From positions 1-41,271 of the forward strand of contig JAVVEW010000018.1 of assembly GCA_032251045.1 (NCBI GenBank): a DNA stretch of 41,271 nucleotides. The letters are read 5' to 3'. The notes under the pieces were generated by a model. That model saw nothing but the letters and a program-made list of their open reading frames with translations. It did not search any database and was not told the origin of the DNA. How positions within the stretch are numbered: the first letter of the stretch is position 1; each line of letters begins with the position of its first letter. The position numbers and the translations under genes are program-made. The stretch is from JAVVEW01 sp032251045 (GTDB lineage Bacteria > Pseudomonadota > Gammaproteobacteria > Methylococcales > Methylomonadaceae). Positions 32,415-41,262 of the stretch are shown in pieces.

Positions 32415-34444
32415 GCCGCGATACCGCTATGGCGGAGCAGGGCGGTAAGCTCGGGCTCTCGGCCTCGGAATGCTTTGAATACGGCCAGCGCGTCCTCGCT
32501 TCCGCCGGATTCCAGTACCGTGGCCAGAAAGCGTTGCCCGGTGTCGCGATCAAACAAGCCGTGCTCTTCAAACAGCGCAAACGCATCGCTGGACAACACT
32601 TCCGCCCATTTGTAGCTGTAGTAACCGGCCGCATAGCCGCCGGCGAAAATATGCGCGAAACCATGGGCGAAACGGTTCCAGTCCGGTGGCATGATCACCG
32701 CGACCTGTTGCCGAGCACGCTCCAGAGTTTGCCGAATGCGCCCGCCTTGGTCCGGGTCGAAATCCCGGTGCAGATACAGATCGAACAAGGCAAACTCCAA
32801 TTGACGCACCATGGCCATGGCGCTTTGAAAATGCTTGCTGGCCAGCAGTTTGTCGAACAACGCATCTGGCAATTTGGCGCCGGTTTGATAATGACCTGCG
32901 ATCATATCCAGCGATTCACGCTCCCAGCACCAGTTCTCCATGAATTGACTGGGCAATTCCACCGCATCCCATGCCACCCCGTTAATACCGGCGACACCGG
33001 GCTCGTCCACCTGGGTCAACAGATGTTGCAGGCCGTGGCCGAATTCATGAAACAAGGTGGTGACTTCATCGTGCGTCAACAGCACCGGCTGATCGCCTTC
33101 CGGCGGGGTAAAGTTGCCGGTCAGAAAGGCAATCGGGCTGTGCAATTGGCCATCGCGCACATGGCGGTCGACCAAGCCGTCCATCCAGGCGCCGCCGCGT
33201 TTGTCGCGCCGGGCATACCAGTCGGTATAAAAAAGCCCCCGTTCCTGACCCTTGGCATCGACAATGCGATAACAGCGCACGGCAGGATGCCAGGTATCGA
33301 CCTCGGTAACCGGTTCAATACGGACATCAAACAAACGCTGTACCAGCTTGAACAAGCCTGCTTCCACGCGATCGACCGGGAAATACGGTTTCAGCTCTTC
33401 TTGGGACAGACCAAAGCGTTGTTGCTTGAGCTTCTCGGAAAGATAAGCCACATCCCAGGGTTGTAAAGTGGCTATGCCAAGCTCACGGCCAAATTCAGCC
33501 AGCTCACTCAGTTCACGCTGAGCTTGAGGTCGGCTGCGCGCGCCCAAGTCTTCGAGAAATTCACCAACCTTGGCCACCGATTCGGCCATTTTGGTGGCCA
33601 ATGACAGCTCGGCATAGTCGCTGAACTCAAGCAATTGCGCGAGTTCGTGACGCAGGCTAAGGATTTCTTCCATGACCTCGCTGTTATCCCATTTCCCGGC
33701 ATGAGGGCCTTGTTCGGAGGCGCGGGTGTTGAAGGCATAATAAACTTCCTCGCGCAGCGCCCGGTCATCGGCATAGGTCATCACCGCGATATAGGAAGGA
33801 AATTGCAAGGTGATCCGGTAACCTGACTGGCCAGCTTCGACGGCGCTTTGCTGGGCCTGGTTCAGTTCAGCCTCGGGCAGGCCGGCCAGTGCTGTAGCAT
33901 CGGTGAATGTTTTGTCCCAGGCTTGGGTGGCATCGAGCAGGTTTTGCTCGTAACGGTGACTTAATTCGGCCAATTGTTGGGCAATGGCTTTATAACGCTG
34001 TTGCTGCTTGGGCGGCAAGTCGACGCCGGATAAACGGAAATCGCGCAAGGCATTGCTGATGACTTTTTGCTGGGCTTGATCGAGCTCGGCAAAAGATACG
34101 CTGTTTTTAAGCTGCTGATAAGCGTGAAATAACGCCTGGTTTTGCCCGATTTCAGTATGGTATTCGGTGAGTTTAGGCAAACATGCGCCATAGGCGTCGC
34201 GCCAGTCCGGGCTATTGCTGACCGCATGTAAATGGCCGATGATCGACCAGGCCTGATGGAGTTTTTGTTCCGCCAGGGCAATGGGCGTGACCAGCGTGGC
34301 ATAGTCAAAATTTTCCGCGGCCAGGGTTTGTTTAACGGTGTTCCGCGCGTCTAAGATAAGCCGGTCAATGGCAGGTTCGGCATGTTCGGGCTTGATAGCA
34401 GAGAAACGGGGCAGGGTGGCTGGGTCTAGTAGCGGATTATCCAT
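32411..34444 (-). CDS. prlC: Oligopeptidase A (M3 metallopeptidase PrlC)
   Basis: Oligopeptidase A degrades short cytoplasmic peptides, including cleaved signal peptides. It has 677 residues, like Escherichia coli OpdA (680). The zinc site is LFHEFGHGLQH (HExxH near residue 464), with the third ligand Glu in the following VELPSQFMENWCWE stretch. The N-terminal starts MDNPLLDPATLPRFSAIKPEH, a good match to the family. It starts 2 nt beyond the last HDOD gene's stop and overlaps ubiD by 4 bp. No signal peptide, so it is cytoplasmic. Confidence 0.95.
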   Translation of the reverse strand: MDNPLLDPATLPRFSAIKPEHAEPAIDRLILDARNTVKQTLAAENFDYATLVTPIALAEQKLHQAWSIIGHLHAVSNSPDWRDAYGACLPKLTEYHTEIGQNQALFHAYQQLKNSVSFAELDQAQQKVISNALRDFRLSGVDLPPKQQQRYKAIAQQLAELSHRYEQNLLDATQAWDKTFTDATALAGLPEAELNQAQQSAVEAGQSGYRITLQFPSYIAVMTYADDRALREEVYYAFNTRASEQGPHAGKWDNSEVMEEILSLRHELAQLLEFSDYAELSLATKMAESVAKVGEFLEDLGARSRPQAQRELSELAEFGRELGIATLQPWDVAYLSEKLKQQRFGLSQEELKPYFPVDRVEAGLFKLVQRLFDVRIEPVTEVDTWHPAVRCYRIVDAKGQERGLFYTDWYARRDKRGGAWMDGLVDRHVRDGQLHSPIAFLTGNFTPPEGDQPVLLTHDEVTTLFHEFGHGLQHLLTQVDEPGVAGINGVAWDAVELPSQFMENWCWERESLDMIAGHYQTGAKLPDALFDKLLASKHFQSAMAMVRQLEFALFDLYLHRDFDPDQGGRIRQTLERARQQVAVIMPPDWNRFAHGFAHIFAGGYAAGYYSYKWAEVLSSDAFALFEEHGLFDRDTGQRFLATVLESGGSEDALAVFKAFRGREPELTALLRHSGIAA

Positions 34445-34445
34445 G

Positions 34446-35774
34446 TTAAATTAAGGTTTTAAGAGCCGCCTGAATACGGTGCTGCGACTGTTGAATTAAA
34501 AATAAGGAAAACTCGGGCGTTAAACGCTGATCTTTGAGTTTGGCAAAGGCAGGAATGGTGTGAATCATCGGCAAACCTGCCTGACCAAGCTTTTGATGCA
34601 GACGCGCTAAAAGCAAAATATCCATCAGTTGTAACGACGCATCCTGCTCGTGAAACCAGTTATCGATCATTTCAGGAACGACTTGTAAGTCAGCCGAGAA
34701 TCCCAGTGTTTTTAGTACCAGCATGCCTACCGCACCGCCTAACGTCTCGGTTAACTGTTGTAAGGCATGATCATCCAGATTTGGATGTTGTTCGGCATAG
34801 TGAATAATCGGGATGATACCAATATCGGCAACCAGACCCGCCAGCAAAGCATCATCCGGGTTGATTTGCTGACTGTGTTCGGCCAAGACAAACGCCAATG
34901 TGGATAAATACACACTGTCTTGCCAGAGTTTGTTCATTTTCTGCATCAACATAGGTTGTTGGCTGTGAAACATTTGCTTTAAGCCCAATCCTAACACTAA
35001 GTTCCGAGTGGCGTTTAAGCCTAGACGGGTAACCGCTTCCATGCAGTTAGTAATTGGATTGATTGGCGCGTATAAGGGACTGTTGGCGACCTGGATCAAC
35101 TTGGCGGCAATGGCAGGATCCACCTGAATGATTTCTACCGCAGTGGCAATGTCAACATCGTCACTCTGCATGGCTTGTTTCAGTTTGACCGCCACCGTTG
35201 GCAATGAAGGGAGTACCAGTTTTTTGTCGCGGTAGCTTTGGGCAAAACTTTCCAGGAAGTCATTACCAAGCTGTTCGGGAACTTCTAAAATTTCAGTATC
35301 CGCCTCAGCCATCCGCACACGACATTGTTTATTCCAGATTTGTAGCAGTTCGGGTTCGACAATCAAAATGCGGGAAGGCGCTTCTGTTGTGGCCGTTGTG
35401 GTAAACACAGGACCACTGTTCAGTGGCAGGTGGGCGCGCAAATCATCCGCCTCAATGGTGTAAGGCGGTGTGTCTTCAGCTTGCAGCGTCACCTTGCCTG
35501 AGAGCAGATAATAAACGCCATCACAGATTTGGTCGAGTTGAAACAATTCAATGTGCGGCGGTGCTTCCTCAACCTGATAGTTCAATAAACGCAAGCTTTC
35601 AGAGTCTAATTCCCGAATCGGTGGAAATTGTTTTAATACCGCATCAGGCAAACGCGTGAAAGACAGATTTCGCGCTCGCGATGTTGGCGTTGGCATATCC
35701 TGTGCATTGTTTTGCTGGTCCGATTTCTGTGTAGCTTGATGATGAGGCTGAAACAGTTTTTTTAAGGAAAACAT
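34446..35774 (-). CDS. HDOD domain protein with N-terminal cNMP-binding-like domain (paralogue 3 of 3)
   Basis: This 442-residue protein has an N-terminal cyclic-nucleotide-binding-like barrel (about residues 50-155: GVYYLLSGKVTLQ and IEADDLRAHLPL) and a C-terminal HDOD domain (about 185-400). The HDOD part shows LPSLPTVAVKLKQAM, VDPAIAAKLIQVANSPLY and AVTRLGLNATRNLVLGLGL, typical of HDOD proteins in two-component and c-di-GMP regulation. HDOD domains usually lack the metal HD pair and act as scaffolds. I start it at the ATG at 35774, which has GGAA about 8 nt upstream; an earlier in-frame TTG at 35780 overlaps the previous stop. It is third of three tandem paralogues. Confidence 0.85.
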   Translation of the reverse strand: MFSLKKLFQPHHQATQKSDQQNNAQDMPTPTSRARNLSFTRLPDAVLKQFPPIRELDSESLRLLNYQVEEAPPHIELFQLDQICDGVYYLLSGKVTLQAEDTPPYTIEADDLRAHLPLNSGPVFTTTATTEAPSRILIVEPELLQIWNKQCRVRMAEADTEILEVPEQLGNDFLESFAQSYRDKKLVLPSLPTVAVKLKQAMQSDDVDIATAVEIIQVDPAIAAKLIQVANSPLYAPINPITNCMEAVTRLGLNATRNLVLGLGLKQMFHSQQPMLMQKMNKLWQDSVYLSTLAFVLAEHSQQINPDDALLAGLVADIGIIPIIHYAEQHPNLDDHALQQLTETLGGAVGMLVLKTLGFSADLQVVPEMIDNWFHEQDASLQLMDILLLARLHQKLGQAGLPMIHTIPAFAKLKDQRLTPEFSLFLIQQSQHRIQAALKTLI

Positions 35775-35776
35775 GA

Positions 35777-37090
35777 TCAATTCCGAAACAGGGCTAATGT
35801 CGCTGCAATATCTTGTTCACTGTCTTTGATGATGAGCAAAGATAATTCAGGGGTCAAGCTATGGCTGGGTAATTTTTGAAAGCAGGGCAGGGTATTCAGC
35901 AATGGCAAAGGCTCGGCGCCTTTTCCTTGTAAGCGCTGATGATAGCGGGATAACGTGACGATATCGACTAAATTCAAGGTGTCGGAGCTACTGCCAAACC
36001 AGCTGGCACAAGCAGTGGGAACCTCGCCGATAACGTCAGGAAAATGCCAATCGTGCAGAATATAAGACCCTAAAGGCCCACTGAGTTCTCGTAATGCTTG
36101 TTCCAGTATTTTGGTGTCATGTTCTGTTTTAACATGCTGTTGTGCGTGCGTCAGCAAAGGCAAATTGCCAATATTATGTAACAACCCTGCCAACAAGGCT
36201 TCGTCGGGGTCTAGCCCTGGCATGTGCAGATTATGCGCCAAGACGTGAGCAATGCTGGCTGTCTGGATGCTGGTAAGCCAGGTTTTTTGGAGGTGTTGTC
36301 TTAGTGCAGGTTGTTGATGGTTGAACAGGGATTTAAGGCTCAGGGAAGTGACTAGATTGCGTGTCGCATCGATGCCCAGGCGATTGACCGCATCCAAACA
36401 GCGGGTCATAGGCTTGACCGCTCGGTACAAAGGACTGTTGACAATATGTAGCAAGCTGGCGCTTAGACCAGGGTCCAGGTTGATGATTTTGGCAATTGCG
36501 CCAACACTGGCATCGTGAGCTGCGGCTTGTCTGACTTTGATGGCGACATCTGGAATGCGGGGAAGCTCAATCTGATTGCGCTGCAAGGCATTTAGCAATG
36601 ACTGATAAAAATCACTTTCCGCCACAGCCTCAGAGACCGGCCAATGCTCGGGATGAACCGGCGTGTCTTGAGTAAGACTGACTTTCTCGCGGCTGATAAA
36701 CAAGACTTGTACCGGCGTTTCGGCTATGGCCTGCCAAAAATGTGTCTGTTCTGTTGCCAAAGGGTAATGGGCGCGTAATGAATCCGCTTCCATGGAAAGC
36801 CCTGAGCCCGTCTGGCTTTCCAGATAAACACGGCCTTTAATCAGGTATAGATAGTGCTCACAAGCACTATCGCGCTGATAGAGTGTCTGGCCGGCCTGAT
36901 AATTGACCGTATAACAAGTGAGTCGCTGTAATTGATCAAAGGGCAATTCGTTCAACGGCACCCGTTGCCGTAACAGCGCAATCGGGGGCTTTACCGAGGC
37001 AGCACCGACTGGAAGTGTGGGTGAGTCTGCGTCTTGTGGCCGGTTGGGGGCCGACGAAGGACGTAACAATCCGAATAATTTATTGAACAT
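35777..37090 (-). CDS. HDOD domain protein with N-terminal cNMP-binding-like domain (paralogue 2 of 3)
   Basis: This 437-residue protein is the second of three tandem paralogues. It has the same layout: a short variable N-terminus (MFNKLFGLLRPSSAP), a cNMP-like barrel (YLYLIKGRVYLES and MEADSLRAHYPL) and an HDOD domain (LPRIPDVAIKVRQAAAH, LDPGLSASLLHIVNSPLY, AVNRLGIDATRNLVTSLSL). I start it at the ATG at 37090. The frame is open to 37144, but that adds 18 residues overlapping the upstream gene, and the shorter start aligns with the paralogues. It begins 4 nt after the stop of paralogue 1. The key cyclic-nucleotide phosphate-cassette residues look degenerate, so ligand binding is doubtful. Confidence 0.85.
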   Translation of the reverse strand: MFNKLFGLLRPSSAPNRPQDADSPTLPVGAASVKPPIALLRQRVPLNELPFDQLQRLTCYTVNYQAGQTLYQRDSACEHYLYLIKGRVYLESQTGSGLSMEADSLRAHYPLATEQTHFWQAIAETPVQVLFISREKVSLTQDTPVHPEHWPVSEAVAESDFYQSLLNALQRNQIELPRIPDVAIKVRQAAAHDASVGAIAKIINLDPGLSASLLHIVNSPLYRAVKPMTRCLDAVNRLGIDATRNLVTSLSLKSLFNHQQPALRQHLQKTWLTSIQTASIAHVLAHNLHMPGLDPDEALLAGLLHNIGNLPLLTHAQQHVKTEHDTKILEQALRELSGPLGSYILHDWHFPDVIGEVPTACASWFGSSSDTLNLVDIVTLSRYHQRLQGKGAEPLPLLNTLPCFQKLPSHSLTPELSLLIIKDSEQDIAATLALFRN

Positions 37091-37094
37091 AAAC

Positions 37095-38387
37095 TTAGGC
37101 GCTGAAGTCTCGTGTGGCTTGATGAATGCGTTCTTTAGCTTCATGCAGGATTTGTAGCGAACAATCAGGAGACAGTTCGATGGAGACCAGTTTTGCCGCC
37201 GCAGGAATCGATGAAATCGCCGGCAATTGTGCCATGGTTTTGGTGCCGATTTTACTGTGCAGACGTGCTAACACGACAATATCGGTCAGACTTAACTGCG
37301 GGCCACTATAATGGAACCAGTCTTGCGCATTAAGCGGAATATTGATCATATCGTCAGAAAAAGCCCAGCACTTAAGAATATGCACACCAACCGGGCCTTT
37401 GAGGGCGCTGATCGCCTGAGTCAGTTCATGGGTATCAACATACTCCTTGGGCAAATTCGCGGCAAAATTAACCAATGGAATGACACCAATATCAGTGATC
37501 AAACCAGCCATCAAGGCTTCGTCAGGTGGAATCTTGCCGGTATGTTCGGCCAGAACATAGGCGATACAGGATATAAAAATACTGCGCTGCCAAAGTTTGT
37601 TGAGTAGTTGACTGAGCGTTGGCGATGATGATTTGAAAATTTGCTTAAGCGTTAACAGCTGTACCAAAGTATGGGTTGCCCGCAAACCAATCCTGTTAAT
37701 GGCCTCCAGGCAAGACTTGGCGGGCATTTTGGAAAGATACAGGGGACAGTTTGCGACCTTGATCAATTTAGCGGCAATGACAGGATCCAGTTGTATGATT
37801 TTGACCGCATCGGCAATGCCAATATCTTCGCGCATGGCAGAGCGCAAGCGCAACGCGATATCAGGCAGGGTAGGGATGTCAATTTTTTCCTGTTGGAACA
37901 AGTCCATAAATCCAGTCACCAACGGGCTTTCCTTTAGTGTTTCCGGTATCGTGATAGCGCATTCATGCGCATCTCTGGAGGCAAAATTGGCAGAGCGCAT
38001 GATACGATGCGACACTTTTAAGATTTGCGCGTTTTTTGTTGCTGTGATGGCAACCATGTGCCGATCGCCGCTGGCCAACGGGAAGCATGCTTTGGGTGTA
38101 TCGGCCTTAACGCGATAATTTTGTCCGGTGTTGTCAGCTATTTCCACTTCACCGGACAGTAAATAACAGGCCGCATCCGAACAATCACCGGATTGAGCTA
38201 TGATTGAACCGGCTGGATAATGTTCTGCGCAACGCTCTGTGGCAAACGCTATAAGCTCTTCTTCGGTAAGCGTTCGGATGGGAATCAGTTTCTGCAACGT
38301 TTCCAGTCTGATAGGCTCGCCTATACTGTGACATGCGGCCTTAGGATCTGGGCTGGCTTTCTTTTTTGAGGAAGTTAAGAAACGCAT
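37095..38387 (-). CDS. HDOD domain protein with N-terminal cNMP-binding-like domain (paralogue 1 of 3)
   Basis: This 430-residue protein is the first gene of the five-gene leftward operon. It has an N-terminal cNMP-like barrel (about residues 35-120: CYLLSGEVEIADN, KADTPKACFPLASG) and an HDOD domain (about 170-385) with IPTLPDIALRLRSAM, LDPVIAAKLIKVANCPLY and AINRIGLRATHTLVQLLTL. Compared with its paralogues it has NCPLY instead of NSPLY and THTLV instead of TRNLV. It is divergent from tpx. A -10-like TATAAG lies on the minus strand about 50 bp upstream. Function is unknown; HDOD proteins with sensor domains often tune motility, biofilm or phosphorelay output. Confidence 0.85.
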   Translation of the reverse strand: MRFLTSSKKKASPDPKAACHSIGEPIRLETLQKLIPIRTLTEEELIAFATERCAEHYPAGSIIAQSGDCSDAACYLLSGEVEIADNTGQNYRVKADTPKACFPLASGDRHMVAITATKNAQILKVSHRIMRSANFASRDAHECAITIPETLKESPLVTGFMDLFQQEKIDIPTLPDIALRLRSAMREDIGIADAVKIIQLDPVIAAKLIKVANCPLYLSKMPAKSCLEAINRIGLRATHTLVQLLTLKQIFKSSSPTLSQLLNKLWQRSIFISCIAYVLAEHTGKIPPDEALMAGLITDIGVIPLVNFAANLPKEYVDTHELTQAISALKGPVGVHILKCWAFSDDMINIPLNAQDWFHYSGPQLSLTDIVVLARLHSKIGTKTMAQLPAISSIPAAAKLVSIELSPDCSLQILHEAKERIHQATRDFSA

Positions 38388-38543
38388 TCTCGATCGCTTG
38401 GGTATGGGGAAAAAAGGTATTCGATCTTATACTTTAGTTTAACATTCTAGCTTATATTCAGCCCCATGAGGCATTACCGGTTACCATCGCTGGCAAAGAC
38501 GTGGGCAAGCAATTTTTCATAAACCGACCTTACATTCAATAAC

Positions 38544-39053
38544 ATGGCACAACTTTCTTTTCAGGGCAAAACAGTACAGACTTCCGGCGAATTGCCTGAC
38601 ATCAACACCCAAGCACCGCAATTCACCTTAGTTGACCATCACTTGCATGAAAAAACGCTGGATGATTTTACCGGTAAGATCAAACTGCTCAGCATCCTGC
38701 CCAGCCTTGATACGCCGGTTTGTGCAGCTCAAGCGCGTAAATTCAATCTCAAAGCCAGCCATTATCCCGATACGCAGATTTTACTCATTTCCCAAGACTT
38801 GCCGTTTGCGCAATCCCGTTTTTGCCAAACCGAAGGGGTGCGCGATGTTTTGGCTTTGTCAGCATTTCGTTCCAGCTTTGCCAAGGACTATGGTGTACTG
38901 CTTACAGAGAGCATACTCAAAGGCCTGATGGCTCGGGCAGTCATTATCATCGATGTCCATAATATCGTTCGTTACACGCAGCTGGTCGACGAATTAACCA
39001 AGGAACCGGATTATGATGCGGCATTGACCGCTCTAGGCGCTATATCCGCATAG
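38544..39053 (+). CDS. tpx: Thiol peroxidase Tpx (atypical 2-Cys peroxiredoxin)
   Basis: Tpx reduces hydrogen peroxide and alkyl hydroperoxides using thioredoxin. The 169-residue length matches Escherichia coli Tpx (168). The peroxidatic cysteine is Cys60 in PSLDTPVC and the resolving cysteine is Cys94 in RFCQTEGV, both at the expected positions. The N-terminal SFQGKTVQTSGELPDINTQAP is also typical. It is divergent from the HDOD operon. No strong ribosome site precedes the ATG at 38544. The dif site lies 65 bp downstream. Confidence 0.95.
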   Translation: MAQLSFQGKTVQTSGELPDINTQAPQFTLVDHHLHEKTLDDFTGKIKLLSILPSLDTPVCAAQARKFNLKASHYPDTQILLISQDLPFAQSRFCQTEGVRDVLALSAFRSSFAKDYGVLLTESILKGLMARAVIIIDVHNIVRYTQLVDELTKEPDYDAALTALGAISA

Positions 39054-39118
39054 CGTCACGCCGTGTTAAGCCGCAGATGAATATTAGCTTAAAAGTGCCT
39101 ATTTGCAAGACCTACATA

Positions 39119-39146
39119 ACTTCGCATAATGTATATTATGTTAAAT
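39119..39146 (+). other. dif: Chromosomal dif site (XerC/XerD recombination site)
   Basis: A 28-bp site with XerC arm ACTTCGCATAA (39119-39129), central hexamer TGTATA (39130-39135) and XerD arm TTATGTTAAAT (39136-39146). The inner 24 bases equal those of Escherichia coli dif exactly; only three of the outer XerC-arm bases differ, 25 of 28 in all. XerC/XerD act here, with FtsK, to resolve chromosome dimers. It lies between tpx and ppiD in non-coding sequence. KOPS-like octamers to its left all point toward it. Confidence 0.93.
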
Positions 39147-39170
39147 AGGATACCCATAATGCTACCGCGA

Positions 39171-39227
39171 TAAAAATTTGCCAGGTCCGGTGTTTGCCAC
39201 CCAGCAGCAAACACCGAACCTGGCGAA
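39171..39227 (-). terminator. Rho-independent terminator of ppiD
   Basis: An 18-bp stem (39180-39197 with 39207-39224) with one G-T wobble and a 9-base loop lies just past the ppiD stop at 39233. Read leftward it is followed by AAATTTTTA. It is the strongest hairpin in the window and ends 25 bp before dif. Confidence 0.85.
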
Positions 39228-39232
39228 ACCAC

Positions 39233-41107
39233 TTACAAGTCGTTAAGCTTCTTGCTTTGTTCGACTTTTAAGTCCGTGCTCAACTGCTTTAATGCGGCAC
39301 TGAATTGCAACTGATTTTTAGCTTGCGTTAACGCTTGACGCATTTTATCAATCTCATCAGAGGTGACGTCACTGATGTTTCCCGGTGTCACCGATGTGAA
39401 AGCCACCAGTGCTTGTTGCGAATCACTTAGACGCACACTAAACACATTAGGCTTGTTGTCATCGGGCTTAGCCGCGGTAAAAAGCGCGTCCAGCAATGTT
39501 CTTGAGACCGTACTGTTGGTTCGAGTGATAGATTGTTCGGCATGAAATTGCCCATTAGCTTGTTCTGCCAGTGTGGCTAACGCTGCCCCCGTCAAACGCT
39601 GCTGCTTAAGCTGATCGACGGATTCAGTCAATTGCAGCTGAGCTTGTTGACTTTTCAAGGCTTGAATCACCTGATCGCGCACCTCGTCCAATGGTTTTAG
39701 TTCCGCAGCTTGATAGCTGTGCTTGCGCACAACCCAGGCAAGCCCTTCTTCACTTTCAACCGGATCACTGTTTTCACCATTCATCACCAGGTCGCTGAAC
39801 GCAGCTTTACGAAATGCCGCATTAGCAGCCACTCCCTGGCCTTGCTCGCGGGTAAACGGTTCGGTGGTGTGAATGCTTAAAGCCAACTGCTCGGCTACGG
39901 TAGCAAGGCTATCGGGATGTTCATAACTGAGCTCAGTCAGCTTTTCATAACCTTGAAAATACAGATTCTCCGCCTGCGATTGGCGGTATTGACGATCCAG
40001 CTCTTCTTTAACTTCAGCAAAGCTTTTTTGCTTAGCCTCTTCCAATGCCGTTACGGTAATCAGATGATAACCAAATTGGGTTTTAACCGGTTCTGACACC
40101 TGCCCTACCGATAATTCCAGCACCGCCTGTTCAAATTCAGGAACGAATAACCCCGGCTCAAGCCAACCTAAATCGCCGCCTTGCTTAGCACTGCCTGGGT
40201 CGTCGGAATACTCTTTAGCCAAGTCAGCAAACGGGGTTGCCGATAATTTACCGTGAATTTCCTTAGCCAAGGCCAGAGCCTGCGCGTCATCACGTTGTTC
40301 ATTGAGGGCGATCAGAATGTGACTGGTTTTACGGCGCTCAGGTTGCTGGAATTGTGCTTTCTGCTGCTCATATAGCGTTTGCAGGGCTGCCTCCTCAACT
40401 TGCACCGAGTCGGCTAATTGGCTGCGATTCAGCTCGACATAAGATGCCGTCAGTGTTTCAGGTTGAAAAAAATCGGCTGAATGCGCTTGATAATAGTCTT
40501 GAATTTGTTCCGGCGTTGGCTCGGACAAGTCTGTGGGTGCGTTGAATACCGCATACTCAAAAGTACGTGTTTGATTTTGCAGCGCATAAAATTGTTGTAA
40601 TTCATAATCGCTGACAAACCCAGTATTGGTTAGCGCCTGTTGATATTGCTCCATCAGTAAGGCTTTTTTGATGCGCCCGACAAATGCGGCCGAGCTCAGG
40701 CCCTGAGCTTTCAGAAGTCCTTCATAGCGTTGCTTATCGAACTTGCCATCAACCTGAAAATAAGGCAATGAAGTAATAAAAGTGCGAGCGGTTGCATCAC
40801 TGATGGCCAGTTTTTGTTGCGCAACATGTTGTAATAGCGCTTCATCCTGAATGAGTTTAGCGATGGCCCGTTGCTTGATTTGCGCCTCCCCTAGTGCCTG
40901 GGCTTGCGGGGTGCTGGTGCGGAATTGATTGATAGCCTGGCTGATTTCATTAGCGGTAAACTCTCGGTCGCCAACCGTGAGCAGGCTTTGCTCCTTACCG
41001 CCATCAAAATAATTCTGGATGCCCCATAGCGCGAACGGAATGGTGATACCAATAAGAATGATCCAGGCAAAAACACCTTGCGCTTTTTCTCTAATCGTTG
41101 TCAGCAT
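39233..41107 (-). CDS. ppiD: Periplasmic chaperone and peptidyl-prolyl isomerase PpiD
   Basis: PpiD is an inner-membrane-anchored periplasmic chaperone near the SecYEG exit that helps fold outer-membrane proteins. The product is 624 residues, matching the family. It starts MLTTIREKAQGVFAWIILIG, a membrane helix at residues 12-32, then a SurA-like N-domain (ANEISQAINQFR) and a parvulin domain (RRKTSHILIALNEQ through GGDLGWLEPGLFVPEFEQAV and FGYHLITV). I use the ATG at 41107 with GAAGG upstream. The frame is open to 41182, but that adds 25 residues overlapping the tRNA terminator. The strong terminator follows its stop. Confidence 0.93.
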   Translation of the reverse strand: MLTTIREKAQGVFAWIILIGITIPFALWGIQNYFDGGKEQSLLTVGDREFTANEISQAINQFRTSTPQAQALGEAQIKQRAIAKLIQDEALLQHVAQQKLAISDATARTFITSLPYFQVDGKFDKQRYEGLLKAQGLSSAAFVGRIKKALLMEQYQQALTNTGFVSDYELQQFYALQNQTRTFEYAVFNAPTDLSEPTPEQIQDYYQAHSADFFQPETLTASYVELNRSQLADSVQVEEAALQTLYEQQKAQFQQPERRKTSHILIALNEQRDDAQALALAKEIHGKLSATPFADLAKEYSDDPGSAKQGGDLGWLEPGLFVPEFEQAVLELSVGQVSEPVKTQFGYHLITVTALEEAKQKSFAEVKEELDRQYRQSQAENLYFQGYEKLTELSYEHPDSLATVAEQLALSIHTTEPFTREQGQGVAANAAFRKAAFSDLVMNGENSDPVESEEGLAWVVRKHSYQAAELKPLDEVRDQVIQALKSQQAQLQLTESVDQLKQQRLTGAALATLAEQANGQFHAEQSITRTNSTVSRTLLDALFTAAKPDDNKPNVFSVRLSDSQQALVAFTSVTPGNISDVTSDEIDKMRQALTQAKNQLQFSAALKQLSTDLKVEQSKKLNDL

Positions 41108-41142
41108 GGTTAAACCTTCAACTTGGTTGGTAAAATTTGAGC

Positions 41143-41177
41143 AAAAAAAAACCTCGAAACCGAAACGGTTCGAGGTT
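41143..41177 (-). terminator. Rho-independent terminator of tRNA-Asp
   Basis: A stem formed by CCTCGAA and TTCGAGG with an inner CCG/CGG pair and one bulged A lies just downstream of tRNA-Asp on the minus strand. It is followed by a run of eight T (complement of 41143-41150). It separates the tRNA from ppiD. Confidence 0.85.
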
Positions 41178-41185
41178 TTCAAAAA

Positions 41186-41262
41186 TGGCGGAGCGGACGG
41201 GACTCGAACCCGCGACCCCCGGCGTGACAGGCCGGTATTCTAACCAACTGAACTACCGCTCC
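41186..41262 (-). tRNA. tRNA-Asp (GUC)
   Basis: The reverse complement is 77 nt, begins GGAGCGG, has the D-arm TAGTTCAGTTGGTTAGAATA, the anticodon loop CTGTCAC (anticodon GTC, aspartate), the T-loop GGTTCGAGTCC and an encoded CCA end. The acceptor stem GGAGCGG pairs with CCGCTCC. It is complete within the window and is followed by its own terminator. Confidence 0.97.

Noticed and set aside
32429..33466. 345-codon open frame on the + strand
   Set aside because: It is entirely antisense to prlC, which has an intact HExxH site and full length; the product looks like a frame shadow with no known domain.
38455..38465. Third copy of the dispersed repeat
   Set aside because: Only the first 11 bp (TATTCAGCCCC) match; the sequence then diverges fully, so chance is as likely.
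39115..39146. Strong resemblance to phage P1 loxP
   Set aside because: The shared ATAACTTCG-ATAATGTAT is real, but the right arm TTATGTTAAAT and centre TGTATA match dif exactly, and the loxP right arm is absent.
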